From Lobulomyces angularis (Eukaryota; Chytridiomycota; Chytridiomycetes; Lobulomycetales; Lobulomycetaceae): a stretch of 31,947 nt of DNA. The notes under the pieces are model-generated. The model searched no databases and was not told the DNA's origin. It saw only the letters and a program-made list of their open reading frames with translations. The translations under genes were made by a program, and so were the position numbers. The DNA lies in NCBI GenBank assembly GCA_027604685.1, contig JADHYX010000230.1, positions 848 through 32,794 of the forward strand, written 5' to 3'. Of this stretch, positions 9,236-22,173 are shown piece by piece. Position 1 is the first letter of the stretch; every line of letters starts with the position of its first letter.

Positions 9236-12200
9236 ATGTTGCTTCATAGCATTTTTTTTGCTTTTCATATCTTACTTTTTACTGTGGCACAAGATGTAAA
9301 TAATTCCACAGCAATTCAAGAAGAATCAAACCCTGAAGTTTTTAGTGAAATAACAGGAGATGACATTAAGGATGCTGTGGATCATGTTGAATCCGAATTT
9401 ATAGATTCACTGACTCTTCCAGATCAGAGCAGAATTGATGCAAGTACCAGAGGCATTGAAGAAGTGGTAAGTATACTTTAATTATTTTCTTTAAAATTAT
9501 TCTATTTTTAATTTTTAATTATTAAAGAATATAACTCGTAGTATTCAAACCCTTCTGGAAAATATCAATTCCTTGCAAGATTTACACTACACTGATTTGA
9601 ACAAATTTTCCCTATCTTCCTGTATGGATAACCTGGATAGAAAAGAATCTGATTTTGTTATTAACGACCCTAATTTCCATAATGTATTTTTTTTTTTTAA
9701 AAATTTGTTAACTTTTTTTTTTTTTTTTTGAACTTTTAGTATAAACCAAACCAAACTGGATCTGGGGATTGGATTGCCCAGCCTTCCGAATTATGGGAAT
9801 TAACTAGATTTCAAGCAGTATTTGATGCTTTCTGTTTCGTACCAATCGTTAACGCTACCAATGATGACCAACCTGTTGTTAGAACTCAATCTTTAACTCA
9901 AGTTGTTAATTTTCCTGAAAATTTGGTATCTAAAATTAAAACTGGAAGTATGCAAGTGAATTTTAGGATTGGATATTATTCTCTTAACGGTGCAAATGTT
10001 GACTTATATTTTGATTTTTACTATAAAAATGTAAGTCATACTTATATTTTTATACTAAATTATTATCAGGGATCTAGAGTGGAAATTGCAGAAAATGCTT
10101 TCATTGGTATGTCTTTTGAAGATTCCTTAAATGGAAGGGTTTGGTCAAATCCTGTCCCTGTTGGAGCTGCTACTATGAAAATTCAAATTTATGGAGAGAG
10201 CAGTGACCTTTGCATTCAATATTTTGGTGCTTCTCTTAGTAAGATAATTAGAATAAAATTTTTTTAATTTTTATGCTTTCATATATTTAATTTATTTATT
10301 TTTTGCAGATAAGTATAGGCATGAATACGAAGAGGAAGTTTTAATGTCTTTCGTTTTTGCTGGAATGTGTTGCATAATATTCATTCTTCTTACTCCATTT
10401 ATCTTATTTATTCAACAATGTGTAAAAAAAGAAAAAAAATCAATTAGAATGGTGGATTTTGTAAAAAGGTTTCATTCATTTTATTAATGCAAGCGTAATG
10501 TTTTAATTTTTTATGAAGGCAAGGAGGTACCTTTTTCACCATGATCTTTTTTGCCATTTTGGCGCTATGGCTTTACAGGCTTAATATATCTTTTAGGTAT
10601 TATAGCTCTTTTTATTTTTTTTTTAAACTAATTTTTATTTTTTAACTTAAAGTGTTATCATGAATTACATTCTAAAGGAAAAATACCAGGACGCTCCAAT
10701 AAATAAGTTTGATCCACTTAAAGTTTATTCTGGATTCGTGAGGTAAAAGTTTTTACCGTTGGAAGACAACTAATGTATTTCTTTACTTAACAGGGTAACA
10801 TTTTTTCTGATCGGTGCTCTCCTTTATCTACCTATATTAATATCATTTGCCCACATGACAAAAAACAATAGAATTGCAGCAATACTTTGTTTTTTAAATT
10901 CCTGTTGTTTTTCAGTCCAGAGAATTACATTTGAATACGTTTCAACATCTCCAAGGATTTCCGCTGTTGATTTGGCTATAGTTATAGGACCAGAATTTGC
11001 TGGGTTGTTTTATTTGATATTTATGTCTTTTTGGGGACTTGCTGCTCCAAATTCATTTGAGAGACTTGTAAGTAATTTTTTTAGAAATTTTTTTCAACAT
11101 TATTTAGTTTGAATTTAAAGCAAACAAGGATGAAAAGTATGTACATGATTTACTTCATGAAAATTTACACTACTTTGATGTAAAAAAAATTCAAGATGGT
11201 TTTTTTCATTCAGTAAAAAGTCGAAATTCTAATGGGTTATTGAGAAAAATGAAATTTTGGCAGACAGATTCTAGCATAGAAGAAGAAGTATTAAAGGAAG
11301 AGAGAAAATTTATTAGAGGTGATGGTCCGAAAAAAATCAATTCTATAAGGCGACAGCAAATAGCTTTTTATAACTTTGATACTCCCTTTCCCATGAAACT
11401 TATTGTTTTGATGACTCTCGCTTTCACATACCAAACGCTTTACACTGCTGTCTTTGGACTTCACGAAATTAATGCTCAAGCTACATGCTTTCAAGCTTTA
11501 GCCGTTGGATCCTCAAATAAGGTAAAAGAAAAATTTTTTCAATATTTTTAAAAATTTTATTATTGTAGGCATACAATCTATTTTTTAAAACATTTTTAAA
11601 TATATTTGGAGACATTGCGGAGGCGATATCTTCTGGACCACTAGAAACAATAATTTTGGACACATTAGATATATTTTATAATGAGATTAGATCTCTTGGA
11701 GAGTTTGTTAAAAGAATGGTCAGTATCAGAAGCGGTTCAATTTACGCTGCAGTAGTCATAGTATTTTTATTAATATCGTGGAATGTATGGGATTTACTGG
11801 TTAGATTTCAATTCAATTTAACAAGATTACGAAAAGGTGATTACAGTTGGGTAAAGAACGGTAGAAATAATCCGAATTTACATATGGGAAATTCGATACG
11901 TTATCTGGGATATCAAATTGGTATGTCATTTATCAGCATTCGGTGGACTTTTTTTGTATTTCAGATGATATCTTACTTTATCGGTTACTTTATTGGATTT
12001 AGATGGTTCAGAGAATTTGTAAGTTATAACTTTTTCTAATATGTTTAAATATATAAATTAATAGGTTTGGGCATATATCTTTGGACATGGAGTCTTGTTA
12101 ATCGCAATAATATCTAGTATCGTATTCAGAATAATTCAAAAACAAATTGTTTGTCGATTTTTTCTCGTAGAATATGAAAAACCAATTAATCTGTCCACTA

Positions 12201-12821
12201 ATTTCTGGCTAAAAAGAATTTATTCCTATAATTTAGTAGAGTATTTATTTTTAATAATAAACTTTGTCTCAGGTTTAGCAGGATTTTTAGGAAAATTGAT
12301 AAAGATTTTTTTAGTTTCAGGAATGTTTGCATTCAGGTAAATAAAAAAGAAAAGGAAAAATTTTAATTTTTTATTTATTTTTATTGAAAATTTTTAGAAA
12401 TGATTATAACTTTGAGTATGGATTTTTGGATATTTTTGATGACTCTAGCATTTATCAATCATGGGTTATCGAGGTGCATCACTATACAAATCCAATATTA
12501 CATCAGTTCCTTACAATATGCAGTTTTACTGTTAAAGAAACTAAAAATTTCAATAACAATTTCACAAACCCTGCCTCATTGGAAGTCCAACAACCCAGAG
12601 CCCTAAATTATGGAGTAAATAAACAAAAACTTAATAATTCTGGAAAAAGAAATTCCCGGGCACGGACTAGATGGTTTTTATTATATACTTTGGTTCAAAA
12701 CCCTGGTTTGGTTAAGTACAGAAGTCACACCATAAAAGATACTTTGTTAAAAAATGCTGAAAGGGAATATCAAAAAGGTTTAGCTGCATTTAAAAAAAAT
12801 AATTTAAAAATGAAAGTTTAG
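9236..12821 (+). CDS. STRA6-like multipass membrane protein (retinol-binding-protein-receptor family)
   Basis: Exons: 9236-9466, 9528-9683, 9740-10030, 10070-10238, 10309-10468, 10519-10596, 10653-10742, 10794-11067, 11108-11521, 11569-12018, 12065-12336, 12398-12821 (3009 nt, 1002 aa). A signal peptide (residues 1-18) is followed by a large predicted luminal or extracellular region of roughly 330 residues with several N-glycosylation sequons, then about nine hydrophobic segments. The family call rests on the C-terminal third. GSIYAAVVIVFLLIS followed by FNLTRLRKGDYSW matches the STRA6 helix plus HRTNLxxLxRG region. NYNFEYGFLDIF followed by EVHHYTNPILHQF matches STRA6 YYTYRNFLKIEVxxxHP. ARTRWFLLYTLVQNPGLV matches RARWGLAYTLLHNPTL. 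Human STRA6 (667 aa) moves retinol across membranes; the substrate here is unknown. The intron at 10031-10069 (39 nt) is among the shortest and is stop-free in frame. Confidence 0.8.
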
Positions 12822-13143
12822 ATTTTAGATATTTTTTAATAAAGTTTTTTTTTTTTTTTTCAAGTTAAGACATTTAAAAAAAGAAAAGAATAATATATAT
12901 AAAAATGAAAAAAATTAATAATAAAAAAATAATTTAATTCAGTTTACCTTTAGTCTTCATTTATAAGATATACAAATATTTTTTTTTAGCAATCCTTATA
13001 ATTTAAGACATTTGAAAAATAAAAAGGTTTAAAATTCAGTTATATTATCATTAAAAACCAAATTTAAATTGACCAAAATAAACCCTATTTTGGGATTAAT
13101 TTTGTAATTATTTGTTAAAAAAATTTATAGTAGAAATATAGCT
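12822..13143. other. intergenic, AT-rich, with candidate poly(A) signal
   Basis: 322 bases between the STRA6-like gene and SYF2. AATAAA at about 12838-12843 lies about 17 bases after the STRA6-like stop, a plausible polyadenylation signal. Nothing else recognised. Confidence 0.45.
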
Positions 13144-14066
13144 ATGACCACGCTGGTTCCAACTTCAGTCACAAAAGCTTCAAAAGCAACCAAAATATCG
13201 AATAAGCCTAATAGTTTTGAGGAGAGATTTTCAATCTTAAAAAAAAAGAGGCTAGATTCTCTTACCGAAAATAGAAACGATGTAAAAGCTGACCTACATA
13301 AAAGCGTTGTTTTGAACAAGAAAAATGAACAAAAATTAAAAAAATTTGAAGACTTGACACAAAAAATGGTTTTTTTTTTTTTTTTTTTTTATTCATTTAC
13401 TAAAGAAAAAATCATTTCAAGTCTGCTGAAGAAAAAGGCTTAGATTATGAAAGAATAAAAGCATTAGATTATTCGGCGGAAGACTTTGAGAAGTGGGAAG
13501 AAAAGCAAGCTGAAAAAAGAAAAGTAGCAGATGTTGGTACTAGAAACTTTTATTTAAACTTTTTTAGTAATGTCTTTTTAGGATTTAGTGACTATGCTCA
13601 AGCCGCTGCCAAAAAATATGTTAAATTGAGTAAAGAAATAAAGCCTGATTTGGAATTGTACGAAAAGCAGAAAGAATTTGATCAAATTTTTAAAGTTGAT
13701 AAATTAAGCCAGTCGCAAGATAATAAACCTCATCAAGCCAGTATTGATAAAATGGCAAAAGACATTAATAATCAGTATTTATTTTTTGAAAGCTTTTTAT
13801 TTTAACCAAGTTTTTTTTTAATTTTATTAGGATCGAAAAAAGAGAAAAATTAAGTAAACGAAGACCACACAATGAAGAAGATGACGTGACATATATTAAT
13901 AATAGAAATAAGCACTTTAATAAGAAAATTTCTAGAGGTAAAATTTTCACTTTTTTATTTCTAATTTTTTGTTTAACTAAAAATAAAAATAAAAAATTCT
14001 TCAGCCTTTGATAAATACACCAAAGACATCAAAGATTCCTTTGAAAGAGGAACTGCACTGGATTGA
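13144..14066 (+). CDS. SYF2: pre-mRNA-splicing factor SYF2
   Basis: Spliceosome component associated with the Prp19/NTC complex. Exons: 13144-13368, 13422-13536, 13582-13774, 13831-13937, 14005-14066 (702 nt, 233 aa). The C-terminal two thirds match the family: YERIKALDYSAEDFEKWEEK, GFSDYAQAAAKKYVKLSKEI, KPDLELYEKQKE, IEKREKLSKRRPHNEEDDV, TYINNRNKHFNKK and the terminal SFERGTALD, close to human SYF2 (LERGTAV end). The N-terminal 60 residues are Ser/Thr/Lys-rich and unique. Length is close to the human protein (243 aa). It is mostly charged and helical, with no enzymatic motif, as expected for a scaffold. The T run after 13368 is the 5' part of intron 1; the acceptor is at 13420-13421. Confidence 0.95.
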
Positions 14067-14841
14067 TTTATATTTTATTTTAGAACTGCTTCAGGTTTTT
14101 TCATAAATAGTAGTTTATGAGCTTCTTTCATTACCGAATAATATATTTTCATTTTGGTAATTTATTTACAGCAAATATTATTATTTATTTTGGTAAACCA
14201 GGAATTGGATATTGAAATGATACTATTCAAACAACTGTCATTTACAGATACATAATTAATTTAACTTAATATATATTTTTTTTGTTTATTAGAGATGTCA
14301 TCACAATTACATTTATATAATACAATATTTAAAAAATTTGTCAAGGTGCTGACAGTAAAGAAAATTCTATAACAATTTTATATCAATATTTTTTTAAAAA
14401 AAAAAATTTATATCTATGTTAGATTCATATTGGCAGAAAACTATAAGTTTCTTTATTCAAAATGTCGGAAATTTTCTAAGACCTTTCTTAAAGAAAAAAA
14501 TTCCAAACCTCTTGGTTGAGTAAAGTTTTATTGGAAAAATTCGAACTTCCTTATCAATTAGATATTTCTTTCCCTCTATAGTATTATCCCTCATTTTATC
14601 ATTGGTTATAAAAGTATAAAAGTAATTTTCTAAACTTCGAATAGTACAAAGAAAGATTTTTCATAACCAAGTTTGTTATTATATTAAAGACGAGCAGTCA
14701 TATTAGCTTTTAGAAATTCATTACTAAAATTTTGTTTATGAAGTATTATTCTCAAATAAAAATTTAAAAATTTTTTTTTTTTTTTTTTTTGATATTAAAA
14801 GATTTTATTTTCGATTTCTTGAAATCTTAATTATTAAATAA
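14067..14841. other. intergenic, AT-rich, with short unsupported ORFs
   Basis: 775 bases between SYF2 and PUM3. I see three short open stretches: plus 14294-14371 (ATG, starts MSSQLHLYNTIFKKF), plus about 14423-14523 (no ATG, contains DSYWQKTISFFIQNVG), and minus 14594-14457 (45 aa, starts MRDNTIEGKKYLIDKE). The last two overlap on opposite strands, so at most one is real. None shows a known domain. MSSQLHLYNTIFKKF faintly recalls the start of the Qcr9 subunit of complex III, but no downstream exon fits. Confidence 0.35.
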
Positions 14842-17293
14842 ATGGCCAAATTAGAAAATTATTCAAGGTAACAATGCAGCCTTTCAAATTCCAATTTTAA
14901 TTTTGAATAATTTTATTTAGTTCAGAAGGAGAATGGGAAGACGACCCAATAGAAGAAGTTTCAATAGATAATTCCGATGAAGAAGTTGATGAGATTGAAG
15001 AACCTGCTGTAAAAAAGCAAAAAGTGGATGCTTCAGAAGGAGCGGGATCAGAAAAGCAACCAAGAATTAGTAAACAAGAACAACGGAGTATATTGCAGCA
15101 AAGAAGAAAGAATAAACCTAATGAACCTCTTATCAATCAATGCAAGAAACTTTGGGAACAAATTAGGATAAAAAAACTTGACAAGCCGAAGAGAGATGTT
15201 TTGTTAAACCAATTAATGGATTTAGTAAAAGGAAAATGTGTTGAGGTATGTAGTTATACAAAAAAATTTTAAATTTTTTTCAATGATTATAGTAATTTAA
15301 TTTTTTTTTTTTATTTAGATAATTTTTAAACATGATGCTTCAAGAATTATCCAGTGCTGCTTAAAGTATGGAAATGATGAACAAAGAGTCTTAATCGCGG
15401 AGGAGTTGAAAGGTCATTATTTGGAAATTAGTAAGGGTCAGTATGGTAGATTTATTGTCAGTAAAATATTGAAATTTTGGTAACGATATTGTTCTTATTA
15501 ATTTTATACTTAATAACTATAGCAAAAACTATAGAAATTTAGTTATTAATAGTTTCCTTGGGCAAGTGAGAAAAATTATTAAACATAAGGAAGCTAGTTT
15601 GATATTGGAAGAAATTTATTGTGAATACGCTTCTGCTTTACAAAAGCAGCATCTAATGGAAGAATTTTATGGCCCAGAATACTCAATTTTTAGGGTATCT
15701 AATGTCTTAATTTGTTTTATTTCTTACGAATATAAATAGGCTTCTAGTACGCGTTCATTAAATGAATTAATATCAGAAAATCCTGTAAAACGAACTAGCA
15801 TACTAAAATATCTAAGAGATGCAATTTTTACGTTGCTGGGAAAGAGTGGGTTTCAACTAAATTTACATACCATCGTACATAGAGCGGTTTTGGATTATTT
15901 CAAGCAACTTTTTGAATTTGACAAGAGCAATGAAGTAACTGAAATTAATCCACAAGTGACGGAACTTATAGAAGCGTTGCAAGAGCATTTAGTTCACATT
16001 CTTCATACTAGGGAAGGTGCCCAAGTTGCGCAGCTCTCAATTCTTTATGCCACTCCAAAATTACGAAAGCAGATTATTAAAACTTTAAAATCATTTATTA
16101 AGAAAATTTCTATGGAAAGTTATGGATTTACAGTTTTACTTACTATTTTTGAATGTGTGGATGATACCGTACTAGTTAATAAATCCGTGCTAGGAGAACT
16201 ACTATCAGATGCCCCTGTAGATGATTCTTCTAGTCTTAAATGTGGGATTTTGCAGTTGAGTAGAGACAAAAATGCCTCCAAAATTTTTCTGTATCTATTA
16301 AATGGCAGAAATGGCAAGTTTTTACCTTCATTTGTTTGCAAGGAATTGGAAGCAATGGATTTTATTCGAAGTATAACTTCAAAAAAAGAAGATAAACAAA
16401 AAAGAAAAGAGTTATTAAAGGTTCTCATTCCTGAATTATTCAATGCTTTTTCATCGGAGTTCGCATTAAATGAAGTAATCCGGTGCAAAATTGGAAATGT
16501 TGTGTTTACTGAATTTGCTAAGTTTTTAATTCGAGTTGATCAAGGGTTGGAAGAAAACTTTGACATGAATGACTTTAAAAATGTTAGTTTAACTAGTTTG
16601 CTTGAGCTATTAGCTTCTCAAGCAAAAGATTTACCAAAAAATAGACTTCCCATAAATACTGTAGTTGAGGAAAAAAAGGATTCTAAAAGAACCTTTAATG
16701 CTGTTTTGAACTTAAGAGAAAATGAAATGAATAGAAAGCAATTGGAAAGTGGTATTAACATCGATGAACATGTTCTTGTGAACAAGTTCAGTACTTTTGT
16801 TTTCAAGGAGCTTTTAAGCTTAAAGCCAATAAAGAGTAAAGAAGAAAAAAATTTGGAGTATCAAGAAAAGTTAAAAAGTTCTGATAAAATTGAAAAACCA
16901 AATTTTTTACCTTCACCTTTTACACTAATATTAATGAGGAAGTTATCAGAAAATTTTTTATTTTGGGTGCATTACTGTTCTAATGCTCCAGATTTAACAA
17001 TAAACACAAGTTTTATATTACTCCGTATAGTGGAATGTAGAAATTTGGATCCTGAAGTAAAAGAGGAACTGAACAGAGCTTTGAAGATTGATAAGGATGA
17101 TCTTATTAACAAAAGTTTAAAAAATGTAAATGACTTCAAAGTAAAGCTAAACGATTCTAACAAAAATGCTCAAAAGGTAGAAGAATCAAAGAAAATTAAA
17201 AAAAATTCTAAGGTTGAAGCAAAAATTCCGGATGGAGCTAAAAAAAGTAAGAATTTTGGAATTGAAACTCTTTTGAAGGAGCTAGGATATTAA
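14842..17293 (+). CDS. PUF6: Pumilio-family ribosome biogenesis factor PUM3/Puf6
   Basis: Nucleolar PUF-repeat RNA-binding protein of 60S assembly (also implicated in ASH1 mRNA repression in yeast). Exons: 14842-14867, 14921-15245, 15319-15479, 15523-15694, 15740-17293 (2238 nt, 745 aa). The first exon is only 26 nt (MAKLENYS plus a split codon). Residues about 9-60 are acidic (EEVDEIEE), then basic. PUF-type repeats begin near 118 with FKHDASRIIQCCLKYGNDEQR and ELKGHYLEISKGQYGRFIVS, then VRKIIKHKEASLILEEIY and MEEFYGPEYSIF, which match PUM3 closely. The CPL domain is visible: APVDDSSSLKCGILQLSRDK with KNASKIFLYLLNGR. The C-terminus is Lys-rich (KKIKKNSKVEAK). It is somewhat longer than human PUM3 (648 aa). 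The IF-3 gene starts 114 bp downstream on the same strand. Confidence 0.95.
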
Positions 17294-17407
17294 ATTTTTT
17301 TTTTTAATATATATTTCATAGATCAAATTGGTTTTTTTTTAAAAAAAAAATTTTAATAATACTTTAGTAATTGTTAAAAAATTAATGAAAAAAAAATAAA
17401 TTTATAA
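17294..17407. promoter_or_regulatory. short spacer PUM3 to IF-3
   Basis: Only 114 bases of almost pure A/T separate the PUM3 stop from the next ATG, so the terminator of one gene and promoter of the next must share this space. No specific motif can be assigned. Confidence 0.4.
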
Positions 17408-18451
17408 ATGAACATTGTACAACTTGCATTTAGACCTTCCTCTTTAAAGTTCTCAAGAAGTTATAGCTTGAATCCATTAAAATCAAAATCTAATACAAAG
17501 TTTACTGAAAAATTTAAGAAAAATGAGGAAATCCAACTAAATGTAGTTAATGTTATAAATGAAAAAGGTAATATTAAGCGAATATATTCAAAATATATTG
17601 TATTTAACAATATTAAATTTTGACCTTTTTTTTTTTTTACAATCAGGTGAGAAACTTGGTATGCAGCCAGTAGAAGAAGTATTACAAAATTTAAACTTGG
17701 AGACTCATGATTTATTCTTGGTTAATGAAGAAAAATTTATTGCAAAAATTGTCAAAAAACCTTTGATTACACAAGTGGAAAACACTCAGAAAAAAGTTGA
17801 GCTGAAACTAAAGGAAAAAGATAAATTACTGTTACAAAAACATCATAACACTATAAAAGGTATGTTTATTCTGATTTAACTTTATAAAATACTTGTATTA
17901 TCAACATATATCTTAAATATTGCCTTTTGAACCTTTTATCCCCACATTCACTTCAAATATGAATTTTTTTAATAATAATTTGCTTTATTTTTTTTTTATT
18001 TTCTTTTTTTTTAAATCAACAAATAAAAATAGAATTGGAAATAAATTCAAATATATCTAAAAATGATTTAGAAGTTAAACTTAATAAAGCGATAAAGTTT
18101 TTGATCAAAGAATATCCCATTAAAATAACTATAAAGGATATTAGTGCAAAACATAAGAAGAGATTAGAAAGAGTTACTGAGACATCTACGTGGAATTTTA
18201 ACGAAACATCGAAATTTGATCATTTAGAATTTATTCAAAATAAGCTAAAGGATTTTGGAATCCTGAATGAAAATGATTTTATTAAAGAAAAAAATTTTGT
18301 TATGTTCACAATGAGGCCAAGTAAGTTTTCATTCTTATATTCTTCTAAATTTTTATATTACAATTTACAAATTTTGAAAATGACAGAACAAAATATAAAC
18401 AAAAATCTCACTACAAATAGCAAATCTTTTATAGAAGAAAGAAAAATATAG
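17408..18451 (+). CDS. mitochondrial translation initiation factor IF-3
   Basis: Binds the mitochondrial small ribosomal subunit and keeps the subunits apart for initiation. Exons: 17408-17567, 17647-17859, 18033-18320, 18387-18451 (726 nt, 241 aa). The N-terminus MNIVQLAFRPSSLKFSRSYS is basic and amphipathic, like a mitochondrial presequence. The IF3-N domain follows: VINEKGEKLGMQPVEEVLQN, then the strand LFLVNEEKFIAKIVKKP. The Lys-rich linker helix and IF3-C domain come next, with KLNKAIKFLIKEYPIKITI and, at the end, NFVMFTMRP. The domain order and the NEKGExLG block identify the family. The last intron (18321-18386, 66 nt) is a multiple of three without stops, so reading through it gives the same ending; I favour splicing because of its strong gtaag donor. 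The final 20 residues are family-specific and uncertain. Confidence 0.85.
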
Positions 18452-19172
18452 AGGTAATTTTGGTGTTTTTTTTTTTTTAATTGTATATTTTTTTTATTTA
18501 TTGGAAAATTTCAACTTCTTAATTATTTAGAATTTTTTTTAATACTATGCGATGTTAATGATATTACTTCTATTAGCTTGATATATTTTTGGGAATTATT
18601 AGATATGGATGAAAATTCAATTAGGTAAATTTCAAACTTGTTATAACTTCTTAAAAAAAATTTGTTTTTGAATAAATAAATAAAAATAAAGGAAATAAAC
18701 ATAAATGTTTTCTGCATAAATTAGTGCTCAACAAATAAAGGAAGAGTTGACATACCAACAAATATTTCTTTAACACTGTGGTAAAATCTAAAAACTTAGG
18801 AACACTGTTAAAATATAGAATTTAAACAATTAATTCAAGGACGAAATGTAACAAAATGCATAAATGTTGAAAATTTCAAAATTTTTGTTCTATAAAAAAA
18901 AAAAATTGTTTATATCAACATTTTTTTTTGGTTTAATTAAACAATTGATTTTTTCACTAGTAGAAAAGCGATATAACGTCACCTTAACAAAATAAGTTCT
19001 GTAAACTTAATGTTCTATTTCTCATTAAATAATTTTTTATCATTTTTCATTTGTTTATCCATAATTATAGTATAACTCCTTTTTCTTAAATTTGAAGAGT
19101 TAACTTTTTTTTTTTGACAGAGGTTTTTATTAAAAAAAAAAAAAACAAATTCAATACTCTGTTAACAGAAAG
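18452..19172. other. intergenic between IF-3 and the E2 gene
   Basis: 721 bases, AT-rich; apart from the possible exon pair described at 18531-18773 I recognise nothing. The 3' half (18780-19172) has no open frame of note and should hold the E2 gene promoter. Confidence 0.5.
18531..18773 (+). pseudogene. possible exon pair or gene relic, EF-hand-like segment
   Basis: Acceptor-like ttatttag ends at 18530. The frame then stays open to a donor at 18625 (AG/gtaaat), and an in-phase acceptor at 18723-18724 leads to a second piece closed by TAA at 18771-18773. The joined reading includes LCDVNDITSISLIYFWELLD and DMDENSISAQQIKEEL. DMDENSI weakly resembles an EF-hand loop (D-x-D-x-N), reminiscent of PP2A B''-type regulators, but this is inference. 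No start codon or upstream exon was found between it and IF-3, so it may be a relic, an unusually placed small gene, or chance. Confidence 0.25.
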
Positions 19173-20128
<956 letters not shown>

Positions 20129-20542
20129 TTACCCTTCAATTTATCTTTGCAATATAGTAAATTGCTTTAATGTAGTATTGCACATAAAAAACTCAATAAA
20201 TCATGCTCATATAATAATAATTCAAGCTGATTAAAGAATATTTTTCGTCATTTTTCTTCAATTAATTTTTGTCGTTATTAAAAAGTATGGCAGAAAAACT
20301 GGTTTCTTTTCTGAAGTATTACTGTTTACATTACTTAGTACAGCAGCAAATAATTTGAATATTCCTAAACAGTAGTTGAAATTATTTTTGTGAATTTTTT
20401 AATGAAAAATGTTGTGATTTAGAGTACTCTTTCTCAAATACAAGTTTGCTTTTAATTGTTCTCCATTATAATTAAATTCAAATTTTTCATGTATTTTTTT
20501 TTTTTTTTTTTTTTACTATTAATTGTTCAATAAAAAAAATAA
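20129..20542. other. intergenic, AT-rich
   Basis: 414 bases between the E2 gene and BRX1, with a long T run near 20490-20513. No coding exon or RNA gene recognised; it holds the 3' UTR of the E2 and the BRX1 promoter. Confidence 0.5.
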
Positions 20543-21923
20543 ATGAAATATTCCGAAAAAAAAGAAGAATCACCAAGAAATACTAAAAAAGAACTTATTT
20601 TTGCTGATGATGGTGGAGGTACTTATATATATATATATTTTTTAAATCCAGATTTGATTTAAATTTTTTTTTTTACTCTTTTAACCAAGGGGGAGGTGAT
20701 AGCGGAGATGAAGGATTTGACTCGGAAGACGAAGATGACTGTAGTGAATCTGAATATGATTCAAATGATGAACAAAAACCTGAAAAGTCAGTTAATGTTT
20801 CGCAGATGGGAAAAAAGTCATTTCTTTTTAATAATACTGAAATTAACATGATTAGAAAACCTGCTTCTAAAGGAGATACTAAATCCGACAAAAAAAATTT
20901 AATAAAAAATAGACAAAGGATGTTAATTTTATCAAGCAGAGGAATTATTCATAGATATAGACATCTTATGAATGATTTGAACTTGCTAATGCCGCATTCT
21001 AAGAAAGGTAATTTAGAAAATTTTAATACATCATTACAATTTTATTTTTTTTTTAATTCTTAGAAAGTAAACTTGACACAAAATCAAAATTATATGTTTT
21101 AAATGAATTAGCTGAACTCAATAACTGTAATAATGCTATATTTTTTGAAGTAAGAAAGCACCAGGATTTATATTTATGGTTAGCTAAAACACCCAATGGT
21201 CCAAGCATCAAATTTCATGTACAAAATGGTAAATAAAAAAAAAAAAAACATAATATTCTGGTTAAATGATATTCATTGCAGTTCACACCATGGATGAATT
21301 AAAAATGACTGGGAATTGCTTAAAAGGCTCAAGACCCATATTGAGTTTTGATAACGCGTTTGAATTGGCGCTTCAAGATCCAAGTAAGATTATAAGAAGA
21401 AAATTTTTAATTTCAAATCAATATTTTATAGATGCAAGAGAAGAATATGCCCACTTACCTTTGATAAAGGAACTGTTAATACACGCATTTGCTACTCCAA
21501 AAACATCTCGAAAAATAAAGCCATTTATTGATCATGTGATGTTATTTTCTTTATGTGACGGTAGAATTTGGTACCGAAATTATCAAATAATTGAGAAAGA
21601 CAGCATTGCAAACCCAAAAGAAAAAGACATCAGTTTGGTTGAGATTGGCCCTAGGTTTGTTTTGAATGTTATCAGAATTTTTGATGGAGCTTTTGGTGGC
21701 AGAACCTTATTTGAAAATCAAGATTTTATTTCGCCTAATTCGGTAAGAAAACATTTTTCTTATTGATTTATTCCCTAACTTCGACTTCCTTTAGATTCGT
21801 CGTGAACAACGTCTGAGTAAGTCTGATTCATATATTAAAAGAACAGATCAATCCAAAGTGCGCAACGAAAGGATGAAAGATGCAAGCCAGCTACCAGAGG
21901 ATCCTACAGATTTTGTTTTCTAA
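20543..21923 (+). CDS. BRX1: ribosome biogenesis protein BRX1 (Brix domain)
   Basis: Nucleolar factor for early 60S subunit assembly. Exons: 20543-20618, 20690-21007, 21064-21228, 21282-21383, 21432-21742, 21795-21923 (1101 nt, 366 aa). Residues 1-70 are acidic (GDEGFDSEDEDDCSESEYD). The Brix domain follows: RQRMLILSSRGIIHRYRHLM, NDLNLLMPHSKK, NNAIFFEVRKHQDLYLWLA, the strong family signature HTMDELKMTGNCLKGSRP, LPLIKELLIHAFATP, DGRIWYRNYQIIE and EIGPRFVLNVIRIFDGAFGG. The C-terminus is short: it stops soon after LPEDPTDFVF and lacks most of the basic tail of human BRIX1 (353 aa). The intron at 21384-21431 (48 nt) is frame-neutral and stop-free; removing it joins LQDPNAREEYAHLPL, which fits the family, whereas reading through inserts 16 residues inside a conserved block. 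Confidence 0.96.
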
Positions 21924-22173
21924 ATTTCTTGTAACTTCAATCAATTTTTTATATTAATATTTTTCCAATTCAAATAGTTTGTAGTTTAAAATATAATGTT
22001 TTCTTCAATCACAATTTTTCTCACATTCTATCTTATATAAATAGTATAAAGTAATATATAACTGTGAGAATAGGTTTTTATGGTTTTTAATTATTGTTTT
22101 TCCAACTCCGAACTACATTAAGTTTTAAAAAAATTACTAAAAATTTTGCAAAACATACACCTTTTTTAAATTA

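Noticed and set aside
14294..14371. Qcr9 (complex III subunit 9) gene suggested by MSSQLHLYNTIFKKF
   Set aside because: The next residues lack the expected hydrophobic helix, and no in-phase downstream exon carries the conserved Qcr9 C-terminus.
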